From the NCBI GenBank assembly GCA_900547945.1, contig URIT01000123.1, positions 1 to 10,126 of the forward strand: a stretch of DNA of 10,126 nucleotides, in the 5' to 3' direction. Below, piece after piece: positions 6,322 through 10,126 of the stretch; position 1 is the stretch's first letter, and each line of letters begins with the position of its first letter. This DNA comes from an uncultured bacterium. GTDB lineage: Bacteria; Verrucomicrobiota; Kiritimatiellia; RFP12; UBA1067. A program made the translations under genes and the position numbers. A model generated the notes under the pieces. It worked only from the letters and a program-made list of their open reading frames with translations. It was not told the DNA's origin and did not search any database.

Positions 6322-8976
6322 ATGAAACCGATCGCCACCAACATTGCTGGCTTCAAAGCCCTGATGTACCTGCTCGCTCTGGGCGGGATGATGTTGTCGT
6401 GTGGTGCGGCCGCGCCGCTTCTGGACGTCGACTTCGGCGCGGCATCGCGCCGGGTCGACGCGGAGGGCGTTGGTTCATTCCACGGCGTGCTGCCGCCCCG
6501 GGTCAACGAAAACTTCTCCGGCTGGCAGGCGGGGCGCGTCACGACCGAGGTCCGGGAGGAGAGCGGCCTCAAATTCCTCCGCTTCACGACCCGGACGGGG
6601 GCGGCGGGCGGGCAGTTCTCGATCGCCGGCTTCGAGCCGACGTTCCCCGGCTTCTTCCGTCTGAAGGTCAAGGCGCGCGTCACGGCCGGCCGCTCCTTCA
6701 ATCTCGGGCTCCGCCTGAACGGCGCGCCGTACACGGGCTTTTCGAGCCATGCGTTCACGTCGGCGGACTGGAAGGAGGAGACGTACCTCTTCGAGGTCAA
6801 GAAGCCGCGCACGGGCTCGGTCGGCCTCTACCTCTACACGGCGTCGGGCGAGGCGGACCTTGCGCGGATCGTCCTGGAGACCGCGACGGAGGACGACCTT
6901 GCGGCGGCGATCCCGCGTCCGCCGAAGACGCAGACGGACTTCATCCGCCACGCGCGCTTCCCGCTCGGCCTCCCCTGCGGCTGGAACCTCGGGCGGAACT
7001 GCGTGGGCGCGACGTGCGAGGCCGACACGCGCGAGCCCGCGCCCGACGGCGTGCCCGTCCTGAAGGTCGTCTCCGAAAGGCCCTGGGACCTCTGGGGCGA
7101 GGCGTTCCAGACGGCCTACCCCGGCGAGCCGCACACGCTCCGCTTCCAGTACCGTTCGGAGACGCCCGCGCAGGTCGCGGTCCTCGACGAGACGGGGCGC
7201 TGGGCGGGCAGCCTGCGGCTGGACGCATCGACGGCGTGGCGCGCGGCGCGCCTCGTCTTCAGGCCGATGCGCCTCTCGAAGTCCTTCGGGCTGCGCTTCT
7301 CGGGCGAACGGGGCCCGTTCCGCCTCGACGCGGTGCGCGTGCATCTGGGGGCGGGCGAGGCGCCGCCCCCGCCGTTCCCGGCGCAGCTCGCGCTCGCGGT
7401 GGACGGGGGCGAGATCGCCGACGAGACGCGCATCCAGTTCACGGACGAGGCGCCGCGCCTAAAGCTTGCCGCACGGGGTCTGCCGCCCGATGCGCGCGTG
7501 TGCGTCACGGTCGCCGACCTCTACGGACGGGAGCGGGATCTCGCGGCGTTCCCCGCCGCCGCGTGTGCATCGGGCGCCGTCGCCTTCGCCAACCACGCCT
7601 TCGTCGACCGGCCCGTCGGGCAGTTCCGCGTGACGGCGTGGGCGGAGCGGGACGGAACGCGGATCTCCCAGGAGGAGGAGCTGGTGGTGACGCGCCTGCC
7701 GCGTCCCGTCGCCTGGGGGCGCGATGCGCCCGATTCGCCATTCGGCTGCCACTTCAACCCGAACCGCGCCGTCGTGAAGACGATGAAGGCGGGCGGCGTC
7801 AACTGGGTGCGCCTCCACGACGCGGGCGAGCAGGTCTCGAACTGGTACGCGCAGGAGCCCGAGAAGGGGAAATGGAACTTCCACGACGCGGAGGTGGCCT
7901 GCTACCGCGACGCCCACGTGAAGATCTTCGCCCAGCTCGGCACGGCGCCCGCCTGGGCGACGCACTACGGCGACCTCGGCTGCCGCCGCATGGGGTATTT
8001 CGAGAAGTACCTGCGCCCGACGAACAGCGCCGATTGGGTGAACTACGTGACGACCTACGTGAAGCACCACGAGCGGAACATCGACGAATACTTCATCTGG
8101 AACGAGCCGTGGGGGCGTTGGTGGGAGAGTGCGGCGGACATCAAGTGGTACGACCGGGCGAAGGCGGGGGCGGACTTCGCGGCGCTTTCGCGCCTTGCCT
8201 ACGACGCCGTCAAGAAGGTGAACCCGAAAATCCGCGTGAGCGGCTTCAACTCGACGTCCGGCGAAGGGGGGCGCAGATGGACGGCGGACGTCCTCGCGGG
8301 CGGCGGCTTCGCGGCGTGCGACATCGTCGACTGGCACTACTACACGCCGAACCCGCGCGGGCTGCGGGGCGAGGCGGACATCACGGCGACGCCGCTTGCG
8401 CCGCTCCGCGCGCGGCATCCGGACCTCGGCGGCAAGCCGGTCTACATGAGCGAGGGACAGGGCACGAGCTCGGGGTCGAGCGGCGTCGGCTGCCGCATGG
8501 GCGGGCTCCTGAAGGCGTCCGTCCCCGGGCCGCAGGAGAGCGTCGCGGATTCGGCCCGTCTGGGGGACATGACGTGCCGCTACATCCTCAGCCTCCTCGC
8601 CGAGGGCAACGCGAAAGTCTTCCTCTACTCCGCCCACGCCTACGAAGGGCTAGCGAAGATGCCGAGTTTCCTCGTGCTCGTGGGGGCGGACGGCTTTGCG
8701 CATCCCGCGCTCGTCGCCCATGCCCAGCTTGCGCGGGCCGTCGAGGGACGGCGGTTTGTGCGGAAGGAGGACGCGGGCCGCGCGGGCGTGAAGTACGTCT
8801 TCCAGGGACGCGGGAAGGAGGTCGCGGCCTATTCCGGACTCGCGGCGGACGAAGTGCGCGCCCTGGCGGAGACGACGCGACTGACGGACCTCTATGGCAA
8901 CCCCGTCACGGCCGAGACGCTTCTCCCCGGCACGCTCGTCTACGCGGAGGCGCTACTTCCGGAAGCGGTGCGTTGA
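6322..8976 (+). CDS. Exported clan GH-A glycoside hydrolase (GH39/GH5-like) with N-terminal beta-sandwiches
   Basis: 884 residues. An N-terminal export signal (about 1-30) contains C27 in MLSC, an imperfect lipobox, so it may be a lipoprotein or a type I secreted protein. Two jelly-roll-like regions (about 33-200 and 210-345) resemble carbohydrate-binding modules, then a linker beta region. The catalytic TIM barrel starts near 470. Its marks are FIWNEP with acid/base E595 on strand 4, DWHYY with H672 on strand 6, and VYMSEGQG with probable nucleophile E711 on strand 7. The Glu pair and their spacing (116 residues) indicate a retaining clan GH-A enzyme. The last ~90 residues, including LTDLYGNPV, look like a C-terminal beta domain. 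ATG 6322 lies 11 nt after the preceding stop with no Shine-Dalgarno, suggesting the same operon and translational coupling. Family and substrate cannot be fixed by eye. A longer open frame in another phase (6258-9017) is an arginine-rich shadow. Confidence 0.85.
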   Translation: MKPIATNIAGFKALMYLLALGGMMLSCGAAAPLLDVDFGAASRRVDAEGVGSFHGVLPPRVNENFSGWQAGRVTTEVREESGLKFLRFTTRTGAAGGQFSIAGFEPTFPGFFRLKVKARVTAGRSFNLGLRLNGAPYTGFSSHAFTSADWKEETYLFEVKKPRTGSVGLYLYTASGEADLARIVLETATEDDLAAAIPRPPKTQTDFIRHARFPLGLPCGWNLGRNCVGATCEADTREPAPDGVPVLKVVSERPWDLWGEAFQTAYPGEPHTLRFQYRSETPAQVAVLDETGRWAGSLRLDASTAWRAARLVFRPMRLSKSFGLRFSGERGPFRLDAVRVHLGAGEAPPPPFPAQLALAVDGGEIADETRIQFTDEAPRLKLAARGLPPDARVCVTVADLYGRERDLAAFPAAACASGAVAFANHAFVDRPVGQFRVTAWAERDGTRISQEEELVVTRLPRPVAWGRDAPDSPFGCHFNPNRAVVKTMKAGGVNWVRLHDAGEQVSNWYAQEPEKGKWNFHDAEVACYRDAHVKIFAQLGTAPAWATHYGDLGCRRMGYFEKYLRPTNSADWVNYVTTYVKHHERNIDEYFIWNEPWGRWWESAADIKWYDRAKAGADFAALSRLAYDAVKKVNPKIRVSGFNSTSGEGGRRWTADVLAGGGFAACDIVDWHYYTPNPRGLRGEADITATPLAPLRARHPDLGGKPVYMSEGQGTSSGSSGVGCRMGGLLKASVPGPQESVADSARLGDMTCRYILSLLAEGNAKVFLYSAHAYEGLAKMPSFLVLVGADGFAHPALVAHAQLARAVEGRRFVRKEDAGRAGVKYVFQGRGKEVAAYSGLAADEVRALAETTRLTDLYGNPVTAETLLPGTLVYAEALLPEAVR

Positions 8977-9948
8977 TGCGACGCGGCGGGCCTCCTCGCG
9001 CGCGGACTCGGCCTTGAGACGGCGGTAGGCGAGCCAGCGGTCCTCGGCGAGCGTGCCGTCGGCGAGGGCCGCCTTGACGGCGCAGTTGGGCTCGGTGTCG
9101 TGGCGGCAGTCGGAGAAGCGGCAGCGGCGGACGAGCGCGTCGACGTCGGCAAAGGCGTCCGCAATGCCGTCGTCCGCCTCGAAGAGGCCGATTTCGCGCA
9201 TGCCGGGCGTGTCGAGGACGAGCGCGCCGCAGGGCAGCAGGACGAGCTCGCGTTCCGTCGTCGTGTGGCGGCCCTTGGCGTCCCAGGAACGGATTTCGAG
9301 CGTGGGCATGAGTTCGTCGCCGGCAAGGGCGTTCACGAGGGAGGACTTGCCGACGCCGGAGGAGCCGACGAACGCGAGGGTGCGGCGGGGGCGCACGTAG
9401 GGGGCGAGGGCGTCCAGCCCGGCGCCCGTACGGGCGGAAAGGGCCAGGACCTCGGCGTCGCCCGCATGGGCGCGGGCTTCGGCGAGGTAGCGCGCGAGGG
9501 CGGCGGCGTCCACGAGGTCGCTCTTCGTGAGGAGGACGACGACGGGGGCGCCAGACGTGCGGCCGAGGGAGAGGAAGCGCTCCAGGCGGCGCACGTTGAA
9601 GTTCTGGTTGACGGAGGTGAGGAAGAAGAGCGTGTCGAAGTTGACGGCGATGACCTGCGCCTTGTGTCCCGACGACGAGGGATCGGTGCGCGCGAACGTG
9701 CTGTGACGCGGCAGGGTGGCGAGGATGCGGCTCTCGCCGTGCGGGTTCCACTTGAGCGAGACGAAGTCGCCCGTCGTGGGGATGACGGCGTCGGGCCGCC
9801 CGTGGAAGGCGGAGGCCTTCTTGCGCGCGATTCCTTCGCCCGCGTCGCACACGACGCGGTAGTAGTCGCCCCACGTGCCGAGCACGCGCGCGGGAACGGC
9901 GCCCTTGCCTGCGACGGGGCCGCCAACATATCCGTAGTCTTCAATCAC
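8953..9948 (-). CDS. rsgA: Ribosome small subunit-dependent GTPase A (RsgA/YjeQ)
   Basis: 331 residues if started at GTG 9948. This is the circularly permuted GTPase that checks late 30S subunit assembly in the cytoplasm. The N-terminal OB-fold (about 15-85) includes VPARVLG and GDFVSL. G motifs appear in the permuted order of the family: G4 TKSD (141-144), G5 SAR (171-173), G1 GSSGVGKSS (195-203), G2 in GRHTTT (226-231), G3 DTPG (246-249). A C-terminal zinc knuckle follows, with C276, C281, H283 and C289 in CRFSDCRHDTEPNCAV. The GTG start is favoured because IEDYGYVGG resembles the usual N-terminus of the family and a consensus -10 sits just upstream. An in-frame ATG at 10017 (354 residues) is the alternative, but it would translate through the promoter and the inverted repeat. 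The 3' end overlaps the convergent glycosidase gene by 24 bp. Confidence 0.95.
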   Translation of the reverse strand: MIEDYGYVGGPVAGKGAVPARVLGTWGDYYRVVCDAGEGIARKKASAFHGRPDAVIPTTGDFVSLKWNPHGESRILATLPRHSTFARTDPSSSGHKAQVIAVNFDTLFFLTSVNQNFNVRRLERFLSLGRTSGAPVVVLLTKSDLVDAAALARYLAEARAHAGDAEVLALSARTGAGLDALAPYVRPRRTLAFVGSSGVGKSSLVNALAGDELMPTLEIRSWDAKGRHTTTERELVLLPCGALVLDTPGMREIGLFEADDGIADAFADVDALVRRCRFSDCRHDTEPNCAVKAALADGTLAEDRWLAYRRLKAESAREEARRVASTHRFRK

Positions 9949-9955
9949 GGCGCAG

Positions 9956-9964
9956 ATTATACCA
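9956..9964 (-). promoter_or_regulatory. Consensus extended -10 promoter of rsgA
   Basis: On the minus strand, TGG precedes a perfect TATAAT (9961 down to 9956), a full extended -10 box. No good -35 is found at 16-18 bp; TTCAAA at a 19-bp spacing is the best, with four of six matches. Only seven bases (CTGCGCC) separate the box from the GTG start at 9948, so the predicted transcription start coincides with the start codon. There is no Shine-Dalgarno before the GTG. Confidence 0.65.
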
Positions 9965-9968
9965 TACC

Positions 9969-9999
9969 TTTGGCGGTGGCTTTGAAGCCAAACGCCAAA
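9969..9999. repeat. Composite inverted repeat abutting the rsgA -10 box, operator-like
   Basis: Outer arms TTTGGCG (9969-9975) and CGCCAAA (9993-9999) are perfectly complementary. Inside them TGGCTT (9977-9982) and AAGCCA (9985-9990) form a second perfect pair around a TG centre. One unpaired G on one side and AA on the other separate the two stems, giving 13 base pairs within 31 bp. It occupies the -35 region, ending 4 bp before the TG of the extended -10. No T-run follows in either direction, so it fits an operator better than a terminator. Two further CGCC copies (10001, 10012) lie just beyond. Confidence 0.5.
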
Positions 10000-10017
10000 A
10001 CGCCGCCCATTCGCCAT

Positions 10018-10126
10018 TGACACCCTTATCCCGATTTTTTTCGAGTTGGGAGGGCCGCGCTTGTCGCGGCCGTACCCACGCCGGGCCCGTTTGGACGTCG
10101 CGCGCTGAGTCACCCTCCTCCCCTCT
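10018..10126. other. Intergenic sequence with no recognised gene
   Basis: Upstream of rsgA on either start choice. Apart from the T-tract (10035-10041), the hairpin at 10053-10071 and an 8-bp palindrome CGGGCCCG (10082-10089), I see no coding frame, tRNA or conserved site. A gene may begin beyond the right edge. Confidence 0.5.
10053..10071. repeat. GC-rich hairpin, possibly a dispersed palindromic repeat
   Basis: Perfect 7-bp arms GGCCGCG (10053-10059) and CGCGGCC (10065-10071) enclose the loop CTTGT. A seven-T tract (10035-10041) lies to its left on the plus strand. It is on the wrong side for a plus-strand terminator, and on the minus strand it reads as A's, so neither direction gives a classical terminator. 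The unit may be an intergenic REP-like element, but only one copy is in the window. Confidence 0.35.

Noticed and set aside
6349..6360. 12-mer GGCTTCAAAGCC shared between the glycosidase signal-peptide region and the rsgA upstream region (9978-9989, opposite strand)
   Set aside because: A few 12-base matches are expected by chance in 10 kb counting both strands, and the flanks do not match.
7459..8637. 392-codon minus-strand open frame opposite the glycosidase catalytic domain
   Set aside because: Same kind of high-GC antisense shadow; no motif seen.
6258..9017. 919-codon plus-strand open frame, longer than the glycosidase call
   Set aside because: Its product is arginine/glycine/alanine-rich without any recognisable motif, while the overlapping 884-residue frame has an export signal and all clan GH-A landmarks. 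It is a GC-driven shadow.
9100..10020. 306-codon plus-strand open frame opposite rsgA
   Set aside because: Glu/Gly/Ala/Val-rich shadow of rsgA, which has every expected G motif on the other strand.

Overview
The window is GC-rich bacterial DNA, about 70-75% GC in most genes. It holds three consecutive plus-strand genes for exported proteins, followed by a minus-strand housekeeping GTPase gene that meets them head-on. The mix is a long modular secreted protein (BspA-type leucine-rich repeats, putative Ig repeats, InlB-type B-repeats), an M64-family peptidase and a secreted clan GH-A glycosidase at high GC. That mix is typical of uncultured gut or rumen bacteria of the PVC group (Kiritimatiellae, Lentisphaerae, Verrucomicrobiota). 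The assignment is inference from style; there is no rRNA or other strong taxonomic marker.

Layout. 1-164: non-coding leader with a near-perfect palindrome, a recognisable promoter, a 15-codon upstream reading frame and a strong Shine-Dalgarno. 165-2363: secreted M64 zinc peptidase with a MucBP-like domain and an unidentified C-terminal domain. 2364-2557: intergenic, with an extended -10 promoter and a GC-rich leader. 2558-6310: 1250-residue secreted multidomain protein of lower GC. 6322-8976: secreted or lipid-anchored 884-residue clan GH-A glycosidase, 11 nt downstream and without its own Shine-Dalgarno, so probably in the same operon. 8953-9948 (minus): rsgA, a ribosome-assembly GTPase. Its 3' end overlaps the glycosidase gene by 24 bp, and its start lies 7 nt below a consensus extended -10 box. 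9949-10126: rsgA promoter, a large inverted repeat abutting the -10, a T-tract and a GC-rich hairpin that may be a dispersed repeat.

The three exported proteins can be read as a cell-surface toolkit for glycoprotein or polysaccharide. The M64 family includes IgA- and mucin-cleaving enzymes, the large protein carries binding-type repeats, and the third is a retaining-type glycosidase with two accessory beta-sandwich regions. Joint action is inferred from adjacency and export only. I found no tRNA, rRNA, CRISPR array, transposase or phage gene.
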